Shown here: positions 36,484-45,105 of the stretch, piece by piece
How the letters are laid out: each line of letters begins with the position of its first letter
Numbering within the stretch: position 1 is the stretch's first letter
DNA from: Chloroflexota bacterium
Lineage (GTDB): Bacteria > Chloroflexota > Anaerolineae > Ardenticatenales > JAADHH01
DNA: 46,250 nt
NCBI GenBank assembly: GCA_013151955.1
Contig: JAADHH010000021.1
Location: 1 to 46,250 of the forward strand
Direction: 5' to 3'
Translations under genes and position numbers: made by a program
Notes under the pieces: generated by a model
What the model was told of the DNA's origin: nothing
What the model saw: the letters and a program-made list of their open reading frames with translations, nothing else
Database searches by the model: none

Positions 36484-37017
36484 CTACATTTGCGCTTGCC
36501 ATGCGCGGATGATGTGCGCGTGGCCATCGAAGGCGATGTTCGCGGGCAACCGGGCCGGCGAAAAGAAGGCCGCTTCGGAGGCGTCGTCGCCGGGGGCCAG
36601 GTCTCCGCCGGTCAAGCGGCCGGCATAGACGATGAGCGCACCCTTTTTGTGGCGGAACGGATCATCGAAGCTGTGTACGTCGAGCAAGCCGGTGAGCTCG
36701 ATGTCCAGGCCGGTCTCCTCCCGACATTCACGAACGGCTGCTTCTTCCGGCCCTTCGTCATACTCCACGAACCCGGACGGCAAGCACCAGTCGCCGAGGC
36801 GTGGGGCAACGCCACGGCGGACGAGCAGAATCTGGCCTGCTTCCTCCACCACGACGGCCGCAGCAAGTTTGGGGTCACGGTAGAGAATCACTTTGCAAGA
36901 CGGGCAGGCTGCGCGCGTCCGGCCATCGACGGCACGGTGTTCCAGCTCGTGCGCGCAATAGGGGCAGAAGCGCATCGAACCGCGTCCGCGTCCCGAAAAA
37001 TCTGGTGGAATTGTCAT
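36484..37017 (-). CDS. Nudix hydrolase with N-terminal zinc ribbon
   Basis: A 177-residue hydrolase of nucleoside-diphosphate-linked compounds. ATG 37017 follows AAGGAGTG at the right distance. A zinc ribbon (FCPYC near residue 18 and ACPSC near 38) precedes the Nudix domain. The Nudix box is intact (the GFVEYDEGPEEAAVRE stretch with CREETGLD following). The zinc ribbon plus Nudix order resembles NADH pyrophosphatase NudC, but the SQPWPFPxS motif typical of NudC is not seen, so a more general substrate is possible. It has its own promoter. Confidence 0.92.
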   Translation of the reverse strand: MTIPPDFSGRGRGSMRFCPYCAHELEHRAVDGRTRAACPSCKVILYRDPKLAAAVVVEEAGQILLVRRGVAPRLGDWCLPSGFVEYDEGPEEAAVRECREETGLDIELTGLLDVHSFDDPFRHKKGALIVYAGRLTGGDLAPGDDASEAAFFSPARLPANIAFDGHAHIIRAWQAQM

Positions 37018-37043
37018 AGGTCACTCCTTTGATTTGGAAATGG

Positions 37044-37072
37044 AGTATAGCATAGTTGGTTTCGCTTGTCAA
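37044..37072 (-). promoter_or_regulatory. Strong sigma70-type promoter of the Nudix gene
   Basis: Minus strand: TTGACA (37072-37067), 17-nt spacer, TATACT (37049-37044). Transcript start near 37037, giving a leader of 20 nt with the AAGGAGTG ribosome site. Confidence 0.9.
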
Positions 37073-37231
37073 AGAAGCTCCAACTTGGGGCTTGCGCAGC
37101 GGGTCGCCGCAAGCCCCGAAATGTAGGGGAGGGGGAAAGGCGAGGGGATACCCCTCGTACTCCCCAGGCATTTGCTGCGCATGCCCAGCTTGGAGTGTCC
37201 GGCAAAGTGTTGCGCTTTTTTGCCAGACGCG

Positions 37232-37266
37232 TAGAAGTTCAACTTCTGGCAGAAGTTGAACTTCTA
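37232..37266. repeat. Palindromic repeat core, copy 5
   Basis: Perfect 16-bp inverted repeat (TAGAAGTTCAACTTCT, 37232-37247, and its complement at 37251-37266) around GGC. It lacks the 99-bp flanks. It lies between divergent promoters. Confidence 0.88.
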
Positions 37267-37295
37267 CACGAATTCATTCACCGGGCACGCCGCCT

Positions 37296-37324
37296 TTGAC
37301 AGAAGCCATGCTTTGTGGCACAAT
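37296..37324 (+). promoter_or_regulatory. Promoter of the DUF2225 gene
   Basis: TTGACA (37296-37301), 17-nt spacer, CACAAT (37319-37324). The start of transcription at about 37331 leaves an 11-nt or 29-nt leader depending on which ATG is used. Confidence 0.78.
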
Positions 37325-37341
37325 AGGGGTACAAAGCATTC

Positions 37342-38082
37342 ATGAAAGAGACGCTGCCTATGTCCAAAACATTTCCAGAGAGCGAATTCATCGCCAAACC
37401 GTTGTCTTGCCCGGCCTGTAGTGCAAAATTCAAGGCCCTGCAAGTTCGCACAACGGCCATTCGCCCCCGCCGACAAGAAAGTGATTTCTACACGGAATAC
37501 GACGGCCCCAACCCGGCGCATTACACGGTTTGGGTATGCCCGCATTGCAAATATGCCTCCTATCGTTACGACTTTCGTGAACTTACCGGGCGGGCCAGAA
37601 TCAATATTCGCGCGGACGCCGCAAAACGAAAGGAGGCGTTCGCCGACTATGAATTCCAGGGAATACGCGACCTGGCCACGACGCACGCATCCTACGAACT
37701 GGCCGGTCGTTGCTACCGCATCCGAAAGAGTCGCATCGCCATGCAAGCCGCCCTATACCTGCACAGAGCATGGTTGGCCCGGGAACAGCACCTGGAGGAG
37801 GAAGAAAAAAACTATCTAGAGCTGGCTCGTGATCACTACACCCAGTCCTACGCCAAGGAAAAGGCGCGCACGGAAAAAGACGAAATCAGACAGTGCTATT
37901 TCATCGGAGACCTCTCCCTGCGCCTGGGTCTCTACAAAGAGGCCGTTCGCTGGTTTCAAGAAGTAACCACACACCCGGCCATAGGTGAATATCCGGGGCT
38001 GGCCCGCCGGGCACGTGAACGATGGGCCGACGCTCGAGAAGAATCCGAAAAATCACGAAAGTCCTTGTCCGCAAATTCCTGA
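37342..38082 (+). CDS. DUF2225-family zinc-binding protein
   Basis: A 246-residue cytoplasmic protein of unknown function. An N-terminal double zinc-knuckle is visible: CPACS near residue 23 and CPHC near residue 66, with the intervening VRTTAIRPRRQESDFYTEY motif common to DUF2225. The C-terminal half is helical (YLHRAWLAREQHLEEEEKNY) and TPR-like. ATG 37342 is at the very 5' end of the predicted transcript; ATG 37360 (MSKTFPESEF) may be the real start. Genes of this family are often found with stress or sporulation genes; here it stands alone. Confidence 0.85.
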   Translation: MKETLPMSKTFPESEFIAKPLSCPACSAKFKALQVRTTAIRPRRQESDFYTEYDGPNPAHYTVWVCPHCKYASYRYDFRELTGRARINIRADAAKRKEAFADYEFQGIRDLATTHASYELAGRCYRIRKSRIAMQAALYLHRAWLAREQHLEEEEKNYLELARDHYTQSYAKEKARTEKDEIRQCYFIGDLSLRLGLYKEAVRWFQEVTTHPAIGEYPGLARRARERWADAREESEKSRKSLSANS

Positions 38083-38374
38083 CCCGGCCAAGCCGAACCA
38101 AAAAGGCTTACCACAGATTTCTCAGATTATTCTTGGTTTTTCGTTACTGCTCAGCCACCAAGCGACGAATGAATGCGCCGCCTGAGACTGCGAAGTGCGT
38201 CAAAACGCACTATTCCAGCACGACAGCAACCTGTTTCAACAGGTTTCGCAATTATAGGCGGGCAATTCATTGCTTGCCGAATCCTGGCTGAGTAGTTACG
38301 GTTTTTCAATCTGTGGCTGCTTTTTCTTACCCGAAAAACAAAAATCTTGCTGATAAGCCCAAGGAGGAAACAAA
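38083..38374. other. Intergenic region with small palindromes
   Basis: Holds AACCTGTT-TC-AACAGGTT (38228-38245), an imperfect GGGCAATTCATTGCTTGCC palindrome near 38254-38273, and GGCTGAGTAGTTACGG near 38286. These resemble the dispersed elements near 24160-24235. No gene and no confident promoter or riboswitch seen. AAGGAGGAAA before 38375 is the ribosome site of mtnP. Confidence 0.5.
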
Positions 38375-39241
38375 ATGCCTGAACCTGTACGACTGGCCGT
38401 CATTGGCGGCAGCGGCCTCTACCAAATGGACGGCCTGAGCGATGTTGAAGAAGTGCGTGTGGAAACGCCCTTTGGCGCACCAAGCGATGCCATCGTCATT
38501 GGCACCCTCGAGGGGGAGCGCGTCGCCTTTTTGCCCCGGCACGGGCGCGGCCACCGCATTTCGCCCACCAACTTGCCAGTACGGGCCAACATCTATGCCC
38601 TGAAGTCGCTGGGAGTTGAGCGCATCATCTCGGTCAGTGCGTGCGGCAGTCTCCGCGAAGAGATGGCCCCACGCCACATCGTCATCCCCGACCAACTCTT
38701 CGACCGTACCTGCCTGCGCCCCCTCACCTTCTTCGATGAAGGACTGGTCGTACATCTCAGTTTCGCCGAACCCTTTTGCCCGGATCTCTCGCAACTGTTG
38801 TACGAAGCGGTGCTGGCAACGGGGACGCCAGTACACAAAGGGGGAAACTTTGTCGTCATCGAAGGGCCGCGTTTCTCGACGAAGGCGGAATCGCACGCCT
38901 TCCGGCAATGGGGCATGGACATCATCGGCATGACGGCCGTCCCCGAAGCGCAATTGGCTCGCGAGGCAGAGATCTGCTACGCCGCCATGGCCCACGTGAC
39001 AGATTACGACGTGTGGCACGAATCGGAAGAGCCGGTCACTGTGGAGGCGGTCATCCGCAACCTGTTGGCCAATACCGCCGCCGCCCAACAGGCCCTCCAC
39101 AACGTGGTGCCCAACATTCCTGCCGCACGGGATTGTGCGTGTGCCACGTCCCTGGCCGATGCCATCATCACCCAGCGCGACGCCATACCGCCCGAAGCCC
39201 GCGAACGACTCGATCTGCTGGTCGGCAAATATCTGGCATGA
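38375..39241 (+). CDS. mtnP: S-methyl-5'-thioadenosine phosphorylase
   Basis: Phosphorolysis of methylthioadenosine to adenine and methylthioribose 1-phosphate in methionine salvage; 288 residues. Motifs of the NP-I family: VIGGSGLY at the N-terminus, PRHGRGHRISPTNLPVRAN, SACGSL, IEGPRFSTKAES and the substrate Met-Asp region IIGMTAVPEAQLAREAE. HRISP and the small MTAP-specific segment favour MTA phosphorylase over inosine/guanosine phosphorylase, which is the separate gene at 43269. An ideal AAGGAGG precedes ATG. Related families include 6-oxopurine phosphorylases, so the exact nucleoside is probable, not certain. Confidence 0.93.
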   Translation: MPEPVRLAVIGGSGLYQMDGLSDVEEVRVETPFGAPSDAIVIGTLEGERVAFLPRHGRGHRISPTNLPVRANIYALKSLGVERIISVSACGSLREEMAPRHIVIPDQLFDRTCLRPLTFFDEGLVVHLSFAEPFCPDLSQLLYEAVLATGTPVHKGGNFVVIEGPRFSTKAESHAFRQWGMDIIGMTAVPEAQLAREAEICYAAMAHVTDYDVWHESEEPVTVEAVIRNLLANTAAAQQALHNVVPNIPAARDCACATSLADAIITQRDAIPPEARERLDLLVGKYLA

Positions 39242-39325
39242 CGGCTTTCCGGCTGTTCCGTCTGCCCGGTGCGGTGACGAAATCTGCGCCAGGTTTTGAC
39301 CGCCGCTGAAACCCGTGTCAGAATT

Positions 39326-40615
39326 ATGAACGAAGACCGGCCGGGAACGCTCCGGCATTTCCGCACAACCGAGTTGGCATTGCTCTTGTTCCCCCTCGCC
39401 CTGGCTGTGGTCGGGACCATCTCCCAAAGCCTGGTCCGTGGGGAGCAGGTGACCCTTGCCGGTGCCGGGCCGGTTGCCGTCATCGGCCTGGGTGGCCTGG
39501 CGATCCACATCCTGCTGACCCTACGCGCCCCCCAGGCCGACGAGACCATCCTGCCGATCACCCTGACCCTGGCCGTGCTGGGCCTGCTCATGATCGGCCG
39601 GCTGACACCGCACTTCGGTACACGTCAGATGATTTGGCTGGCACTGGGCATGGGCCTGCTGGGCGTACTGGCAACCCGTGCCGGCGACCTGCGCTGGTTG
39701 CGGCGCTACCGCTATAGCTGGGCCGCGCTGGGCCTCGTTCTGCTGGCCCTCACATTGATCATCGGTTTTGGGCCGGCGGGCACGGGCGCACGGCTGTGGC
39801 TCGGCATCGGCAGCATCGGGTTCCAGCCATCGGAGCCACTCAAGGTCCTGCTGGTCGTCTTCCTGGCCAGCTATCTGGCCGAACGACGGGAACAACTCCG
39901 CCATTCGTTCATCGCCCTTGGGCCATTGCGGCTGCCCCCCCTGCCCTATCTGGCCCCGATGGTGGTGGTGTGGGCCTTCTCGTTGTTGTTGCTCGTTGCA
40001 CAGCGAGACCTGGGAGCAGCCCTCCTCTTCTTCGGCCTCTTTCTGGCCATGTTGTACATGGCGACCGCACAGAGCCGGTACATCATCTTCGGCCTCCTGC
40101 TCTTTGTCGTGGGGGCCTACGCCTGCTACCTGCTGATCCCACACGTGCGCCTGCGGGTGACGATTTGGCGCAACCCTTGGGCCGATCCGCAAGGTGCCGC
40201 ATTCCAGGTGGTGCAGGGTCTCATCGCCATCGGAGCGGGCGGCCTCTTTGGCCAGGGTCTGGGCCAGGGGTCAGCCGGGTTCGTACCCCTGGCCCACAGC
40301 GACTACATCCTCGCCGCCCTAACCGAAGAATGGGGACTGGCCGGCCTGCTCGCCGTCATTGGCCTATACGTCGTGTTGCTGGAGCGGGGCTTGCGCATTG
40401 CCATGACCACAAAAGGCACCTTTTCCAAACTCCTCGCTGCCGGCCTGTCAACCCTCATCGCCCTGCAGGCGATCGTGATCAGTGGTGGCGTACTGAAAGT
40501 GATTCCCCTCACCGGCATTACGCTGCCTCTGATCAGCTACGGCGGGAGTTCGCTGCTCACCACGCTCGCCGCCATCGGTCTGATCCTGCACATTTCGGGC
40601 AGGAGCAGGGCGTGA
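39326..40615 (+). CDS. SEDS peptidoglycan glycosyltransferase (RodA/FtsW)
   Basis: Integral membrane polymerase that links lipid II into glycan strands. The product has 429 residues and about ten hydrophobic helices. Conserved RodA/FtsW features: the W-LGIGSIGFQPSEPLKV loop, LLVAQRDLGAALLF, and ISYGGSSLL near the C-terminus. A TTG at 39296 would add 10 residues; ATG 39326 is my choice but neither has a strong ribosome site. It overlaps the following transpeptidase gene by 4 nt (GTGA), so the two form a coupled elongation or division pair, similar to rodA-pbpA in actinobacteria. Confidence 0.93.
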   Translation: MNEDRPGTLRHFRTTELALLLFPLALAVVGTISQSLVRGEQVTLAGAGPVAVIGLGGLAIHILLTLRAPQADETILPITLTLAVLGLLMIGRLTPHFGTRQMIWLALGMGLLGVLATRAGDLRWLRRYRYSWAALGLVLLALTLIIGFGPAGTGARLWLGIGSIGFQPSEPLKVLLVVFLASYLAERREQLRHSFIALGPLRLPPLPYLAPMVVVWAFSLLLLVAQRDLGAALLFFGLFLAMLYMATAQSRYIIFGLLLFVVGAYACYLLIPHVRLRVTIWRNPWADPQGAAFQVVQGLIAIGAGGLFGQGLGQGSAGFVPLAHSDYILAALTEEWGLAGLLAVIGLYVVLLERGLRIAMTTKGTFSKLLAAGLSTLIALQAIVISGGVLKVIPLTGITLPLISYGGSSLLTTLAAIGLILHISGRSRA

Positions 40616-42009
40616 ACCGCGCCTTCCGCAATGTCGGGCGGGTTATGCTGGCCCTATTCGCCCTCCTCGCCATGTCGGCCACATATTGGTCGGTCTGGCG
40701 CGGCCCATCGCTGACCAAAAGGCCGGATAATCCGCGCCGGCTGAACCAGGAACTACACATCGCGCGGGGACGCATTCTCAGCAGCAACGGAGCAGCCCTG
40801 GCGTGGACCGAGATGGGCGCGGAAGGAGCCGTGCGCCACTATTCCTACCCCGCCCTGGCCCCTCTCGTCGGCTATTGGTCGCCCAGACAGGGCGTCAGCG
40901 GCCTGGAGGAGGCGTATAATGACCAATTGCGGGGCATGGCCGGTCGGGATAGCTGGAGCGCCGCCGTCGAGGACTTGCTGCACAAGCCGCACCAGGGACA
41001 CGACCTGATCACCGCGCTGGACATGAATTTGCAGAAGGCAGCCGACCAGGCTTTGGGCAATCGCCGGGGGGCAATCGTTATCCTGGACCCCAACACGGGC
41101 GACCTGCTCGCCTCGGTCAGCCACCCGTACTACGACCCCAACCACCTGACCGATGATTGGGAGCAAATACGGGACGACCCGGACCATCCGTTGTTAAACC
41201 GGGCCACGCAAGGCCTCTACCCGCCCGGCTCCGTGCTGAAAACGGTGACTCTGGCCACAGCGCTCGCCGACAACGTGACCCGTAGCAGCGAGGTTTTCAC
41301 CGACGCCACCGGTCTGTTCATCGTGGAGGGGTTTCCCATCCACGACAACAACCATCCCGGCATCAGCACTTTTGATTTGCCCCACGCCTTCGGCTATTCC
41401 TGCAACATCGTGTTCGCACAACTGGGGTTGCGGCTGGGGCCGCAGCGATTCAAGCAGGGCGCGGAAAACTTTGGCTTTGGACAAGCTCTGCCCCTGCCGC
41501 TCGAATCGGCCACCAGCAGTGTGGGCCGCGATGTTGCCCTCTTCGAGCAGCCCGGGTTGGCAACGGCAGCCTTCGGCCAGGGAGAGGTGCTGGTCACGCC
41601 CATGCAAATGGCGCTGGTGGCCGCAGCCATCGCCAACGGCGGTCTCGTGCCGCGCGTCCGGCTGGTCCGCGAGGTTCGCGACACGGATGGCAGCGTGCTA
41701 CAGCAGATTCGGCCCCAAACCTGGCGGCGGGCCGTGAGCGGTGCCGTAGCCCAGGAGGTGCGCGAGGCGATGATCGTTGCGGCCAGCGATGGCTGGGCAC
41801 GGACGGGCACGCCGCCGGGAATCGCCATCGGTGGGAAAACAGGCACCGCGCAGGTGGGCGGCACCGCCCTCCCTCACGCCTGGTTCATCGGTTTTGCGCC
41901 GGCCATCCACCCGCAAATCGCACTCGCTGTGCTGGTCGAGAACAGCGGACAGGGTGGGGCAATCGCCGCCCCCATCGCGCGCCGGCTGTTCGAAGCCGCG
42001 TTGCGGTAG
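40612..42009 (+). CDS. Class B penicillin-binding transpeptidase (PbpA/FtsI-type)
   Basis: Cross-links peptidoglycan; partner of the upstream SEDS polymerase. GTG 40612 overlaps its stop. The 465-residue protein has an N-terminal membrane anchor (VGRVMLALFALLAMSATYW), a short dimerisation domain (LHIARGRILSSNG) and a transpeptidase domain with all three motifs: SxxK (S207-V-L-K210 in YPPGSVLK), SxN (S263-C-N265) and KTG (K409-T-G). It is compact and lacks PASTA domains. A class B PBP beside a RodA-like protein suggests a wall-synthesis unit. Confidence 0.95.
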   Translation: MNRAFRNVGRVMLALFALLAMSATYWSVWRGPSLTKRPDNPRRLNQELHIARGRILSSNGAALAWTEMGAEGAVRHYSYPALAPLVGYWSPRQGVSGLEEAYNDQLRGMAGRDSWSAAVEDLLHKPHQGHDLITALDMNLQKAADQALGNRRGAIVILDPNTGDLLASVSHPYYDPNHLTDDWEQIRDDPDHPLLNRATQGLYPPGSVLKTVTLATALADNVTRSSEVFTDATGLFIVEGFPIHDNNHPGISTFDLPHAFGYSCNIVFAQLGLRLGPQRFKQGAENFGFGQALPLPLESATSSVGRDVALFEQPGLATAAFGQGEVLVTPMQMALVAAAIANGGLVPRVRLVREVRDTDGSVLQQIRPQTWRRAVSGAVAQEVREAMIVAASDGWARTGTPPGIAIGGKTGTAQVGGTALPHAWFIGFAPAIHPQIALAVLVENSGQGGAIAAPIARRLFEAALR

Positions 42010-42012
42010 GCA

Positions 42013-42321
42013 CTACGCCACGTCGCGCCGCTGCTCGCAACCCTGGCGACAACCGACCGGGTCTTTCAGTTCGATTAGCTTCGCCGTACAGACCGCATAG
42101 GGTTCCACGCGACGCAACAAGCCCAAACGGCGCACGACGCTGGCTTCCAGGGCCAGATGAATGCACGGATTCTTTTCCAAAATGGCTGGCACCGGACAGG
42201 TTTGGCATAGCCCAAAATCCCACTCCGCGCCGGCCCCGGAACGCTTCAAAAGCCGGCACTCCTGGATCGAGCGCCCCCGGTGGTGATCTTCATAAAAGAA
42301 TTTGCATTGCGGTCTCTTCAC
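42013..42321 (-). CDS. Eight-cysteine small protein (second family member)
   Basis: Unrecognised 102-residue protein starting at GTG 42321; GGAGATTGAG, which includes the previous gene's TGA, is its ribosome site. Eight cysteines: C6, C22, C39-x2-C42 within CQTCPVPAIL, C53 after NP, C78, C91 and C95. The order and the CxxCPxP and NPxC words match the protein at 9092-9688, which lies under a fluoride riboswitch. No transmembrane segment. A metal or iron-sulphur role is likely but unproven. It is the last gene of the overlapping xerD-pnp-toroid unit. Confidence 0.72.
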   Translation of the reverse strand: MKRPQCKFFYEDHHRGRSIQECRLLKRSGAGAEWDFGLCQTCPVPAILEKNPCIHLALEASVVRRLGLLRRVEPYAVCTAKLIELKDPVGCRQGCEQRRDVA

Positions 42322-42324
42322 GAC

Positions 42325-43266
42325 TCAATCTCCATAGGCAGCGTGAATGACGTGCAGGGCCTGCCAGGTAGTCCACTTTTGAGCAGTGCTCCGGTCGAGG
42401 AACGACCAATCATCTGGTGAGCTAACGCTTCTGCGCGGCGACCATCCGCCCGCATCGTCTTGGGCCTGCACGATAAATTCTACCCAAGGTTGGAAGCGCG
42501 CATCCTCCGCATATCCCAGGTCCACCAGGGTTCGCGCGGCAAAGAGCAAATCGGGCCAATCGAACGTGGGGAACGCCGGCCGCAGCCAGTGTGCGGGCAG
42601 GGAAGCCAGAGGCTGCGAGAGGAGCCAATCTACGACGGGCAACGGCCAGGAGACAACTTCCGCGGAATGCCGATCCGGCGGCCACGCGACAATTGCGTCC
42701 AGAATGAGCGCGAGGCAATCGGCGCAAGGCGCGGCCTGGTGCCTGGGGCACAACCCACGGGAGCCGTCGAGGGCGGGATAGGCCAACAACCGCGCGAACA
42801 AAGCCCGAACACGCGCGTCGCCGGCGAAGCCGAGACGCGCTATCGCCCGCACGGCAATCGCCGCCCAGGGAAGGGCTTCGGCCCGCAATTCCCCCTTTGC
42901 ATCGAGGAACGACTGGGCCTCGCCGGTGGTTGCCGGCTGCAAAGCTCGCGCCAGCAACAGGTCGCAGGCGGTGGCGATGGTCTCGTCCCGCCGGCCGTCA
43001 GCACCGAACGTGGCCAGCAAACTCACCGCCCAGAGCAGGGCGCGATAGGGGGGAGCAACGAGGTGCCCGTCCAACTGACCCAACTCCTGACGAAGCAGGC
43101 GGATCGCCGGAGCATGGGCCAGTGCGGCGTGCGCGCGCCGGACTGCCGGCGCAGACAACGGACGTTCCAGGACCTTCGTCAGGGTAAAGTAGCGCACCGG
43201 CGGGTCGTCTTCCTCCAGGAGGCCATACAGCGGACGCCCGCGCAGCTTCTCCCACCAGCGGCTCAA
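42325..43266 (-). CDS. Hypothetical protein with alpha-toroid-like repeats
   Basis: A 313-residue protein not assignable to a characterised family. TTG 43266 is used; ACGAGGC inside the end of pnp serves as ribosome site. The sequence is rich in Trp, Ala, Leu and Arg. Segments such as LGYAEDARFQPWVEFIVQAQ and GGWSP with KWTTWQALHV recall the helical QW-type repeats of terpenoid cyclase/prenyltransferase alpha/alpha toroids. A CPRHQAAPCADC segment near residues 180-190 could bind a metal. There is no signal peptide. Function unknown; position suggests translational coupling with pnp. Confidence 0.75.
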   Translation of the reverse strand: MSRWWEKLRGRPLYGLLEEDDPPVRYFTLTKVLERPLSAPAVRRAHAALAHAPAIRLLRQELGQLDGHLVAPPYRALLWAVSLLATFGADGRRDETIATACDLLLARALQPATTGEAQSFLDAKGELRAEALPWAAIAVRAIARLGFAGDARVRALFARLLAYPALDGSRGLCPRHQAAPCADCLALILDAIVAWPPDRHSAEVVSWPLPVVDWLLSQPLASLPAHWLRPAFPTFDWPDLLFAARTLVDLGYAEDARFQPWVEFIVQAQDDAGGWSPRRSVSSPDDWSFLDRSTAQKWTTWQALHVIHAAYGD

Positions 43267-43268
43267 GA

Positions 43269-44150
43269 CTATGCCTCGTCCCAGCTTTCCAGGAGGTGTG
43301 TGATGAGCTGCACCATGCGGGGCACAGCGGCCGCTCCCGTAGCCAGCACTTCATGATGGAGTGCCTCCGCGTCGCCGGTTCCGGTCGTGTGTACGGGGTG
43401 GAAACTGACAAGATTGCTGATCAGTGAAATGCCCAGGACCCGTGTGCCACCATGTCGGGCCACGATCACCTCCGGCACGGTGGACATGCCCACAGCGTCG
43501 GCGCCAATCGTGCGCAGGAAACGGAGGTCTGCCGGCGTCTCGAAGGAAGGGCCGGCCAGCATGATGTACACCCCTTCCTGCAAGGTAAAACCGAGACCCT
43601 TGGCGGCACGTTGGGCGCGAGCCCGAAGAACCGGATCGTAGGCCAGGGACATGTTGGGGAAGCGCGGCCCCAATTGGGGGTCGTTGGGCCCCCGGAGCGG
43701 GTTCGCGCCGGCCATGCCCACAAAATTGATGTGGTCGGTAATCAGCATGAGATCACCGGGCCGAAAGGACTCATTGATACCGCCGGCAGCGTTGGTCACG
43801 AGCAGCGATTCGATCCCCAAAGCCTGCAACGTACGTACGGGAAAGGCCACCTGGGCCATCGAATACCCCTCGTAATAGTGCACACGGCCCTGCATAATGG
43901 CCACCGGCTGGCGGCCCAGTGTGCCGAGAACCAGTTGGCCGGCGTGTCCCTCCACCGTGGAGATTGGGAATCCCGGTATCTGCCGGTACGGAATCACGTC
44001 GGCGTCCTGCACCACGTCGGCCAGTGGGCCCAGGCCGGAACCGGTGATGATTCCAATGCGCGGCGTATGGCGCGAGTCGCGGCGGATCGTCGCGGCCGCT
44101 TTCTCATAATCAGCGCGGCGGTAGGTCGTGGGAAGGGAGTCAAGTTTCAT
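43269..44150 (-). CDS. Purine-nucleoside phosphorylase
   Basis: Phosphorolytic cleavage of purine (deoxy)nucleosides (inosine/guanosine class); 293 residues from ATG 44150. Motifs of the trimeric NP-I family: GIITGSGLG, GRVHYYEGY, NAAGGINESF, LAGPSFETPAD and GADAVGMSTVPEV. Three ATGs lie close together at 44159, 44156 and 44150; GAGTGG best fits the last. The start overlaps the 3' end of the recombinase gene. Alternative names are punA or deoD2; I leave the symbol blank. Confidence 0.93.
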   Translation of the reverse strand: MKLDSLPTTYRRADYEKAAATIRRDSRHTPRIGIITGSGLGPLADVVQDADVIPYRQIPGFPISTVEGHAGQLVLGTLGRQPVAIMQGRVHYYEGYSMAQVAFPVRTLQALGIESLLVTNAAGGINESFRPGDLMLITDHINFVGMAGANPLRGPNDPQLGPRFPNMSLAYDPVLRARAQRAAKGLGFTLQEGVYIMLAGPSFETPADLRFLRTIGADAVGMSTVPEVIVARHGGTRVLGISLISNLVSFHPVHTTGTGDAEALHHEVLATGAAAVPRMVQLITHLLESWDEA

Positions 44151-45024
44151 CGTCATCATCCACTCGATTCGTGCGGAGGTATGCTCGCGTAGCAGCCGGG
44201 CTCGTATGCCCCAGCAAGTTTTGCAATTCATCTATGCTCACGCCTTCGGCAAGCTGGTGGTGGGCAAAGGAATGGCGCAGCGTCCGTGTTGTCACATTTC
44301 CAGGGATATTTGCTTTCTTCACATATTGCTTGATGATCAGCCATACGCCCTGCCGGGAGAGTCGGCGGCCGTTGTAGTTGACGAACAGTGCCGCAGTGGA
44401 TAAGTCCCGAAGGAACTGTATTCGGCCTCGTTCCAAATAATCTCGCAGGGCTTGGATCGCCTGCGCACTCATCAACAATATGCGCTCCTCCTGACCGTCC
44501 AGCAAACGGAGCGTGCCCGAAGCTATGTCCACATCACCCATCTTCAGGGCGGTTAGCTGGCTGACGCGCATACCGGTGGCAAGCAACACTTCCAGCATGG
44601 CACGGTCACGAAGACCTTTTGGAGAAGAATTCAGCGTAGTTTGATGCAAAAGTTGTTGCACTTCTTCTTCAGACAGAACGCGTGGCGGCGAAATCGGGGG
44701 GCCAGGGTGTCGAAGTTCGTCACACGGATCTTCTTCCACAACACCCTGTTCTTTCAGGTACTGGAAGAAGGAGCGGATGGCGACGACACGACGCGCGACG
44801 GTGGATGGTTTTAGCGCTTGCCGGTCGCGCATGTGTGTCACGTATTCATGTAACGTTGCCGGGCGCACCTCATTCCAAGACCCTATCGCCGGCTCGCGCG
44901 TTTTCAGATACGACGAAAACAACCGTAAGTCGCTATCGTATGCCGTGACGGTGTTTTTCGAAACCTTACCCTGGTTATTCAAATGCCACACGTAGTGTGC
45001 AACCTGTACTTCCAACTTATCCAT
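44140..45024 (-). CDS. XerC/D-like tyrosine recombinase with altered active site
   Basis: A 294-residue tyrosine recombinase. The SAM-like N-terminal DNA-binding domain (NTVTAYDSDLRLF) precedes the catalytic domain. Arg153 (TGMRVSQL), Arg250 (TLRHSF), His273 (LGHTS) and the nucleophile Tyr282 (TRAYLR) are present. The HxxR His is replaced by Arg247 (TRTLRH), and the usual Lys of the beta-hairpin is not obvious (DGQEERILL). It may be a less active or specialised recombinase, not the chromosome dimer-resolving XerD. The gene leads a four-gene minus-strand unit with overlapping starts. It has its own promoter at 45078-45105. Confidence 0.85.
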   Translation of the reverse strand: MDKLEVQVAHYVWHLNNQGKVSKNTVTAYDSDLRLFSSYLKTREPAIGSWNEVRPATLHEYVTHMRDRQALKPSTVARRVVAIRSFFQYLKEQGVVEEDPCDELRHPGPPISPPRVLSEEEVQQLLHQTTLNSSPKGLRDRAMLEVLLATGMRVSQLTALKMGDVDIASGTLRLLDGQEERILLMSAQAIQALRDYLERGRIQFLRDLSTAALFVNYNGRRLSRQGVWLIIKQYVKKANIPGNVTTRTLRHSFAHHQLAEGVSIDELQNLLGHTSPAATRAYLRTNRVDDDDET

Positions 45025-45077
45025 GCTACAGCACCCTGGAAATTCTTTTCAAAACGACAACGCCTTTCTGTCTCTTA

Positions 45078-45105
45078 ATTCTACCATATCTCTCCAGAAG
45101 GGCAA
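45078..45105 (-). promoter_or_regulatory. Promoter of the recombinase gene cluster
   Basis: Minus strand: TTGCCC (45105-45100), 16-nt spacer, TAGAAT (45083-45078). Start near 45071, about 47 nt before the ATG. Confidence 0.65.
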
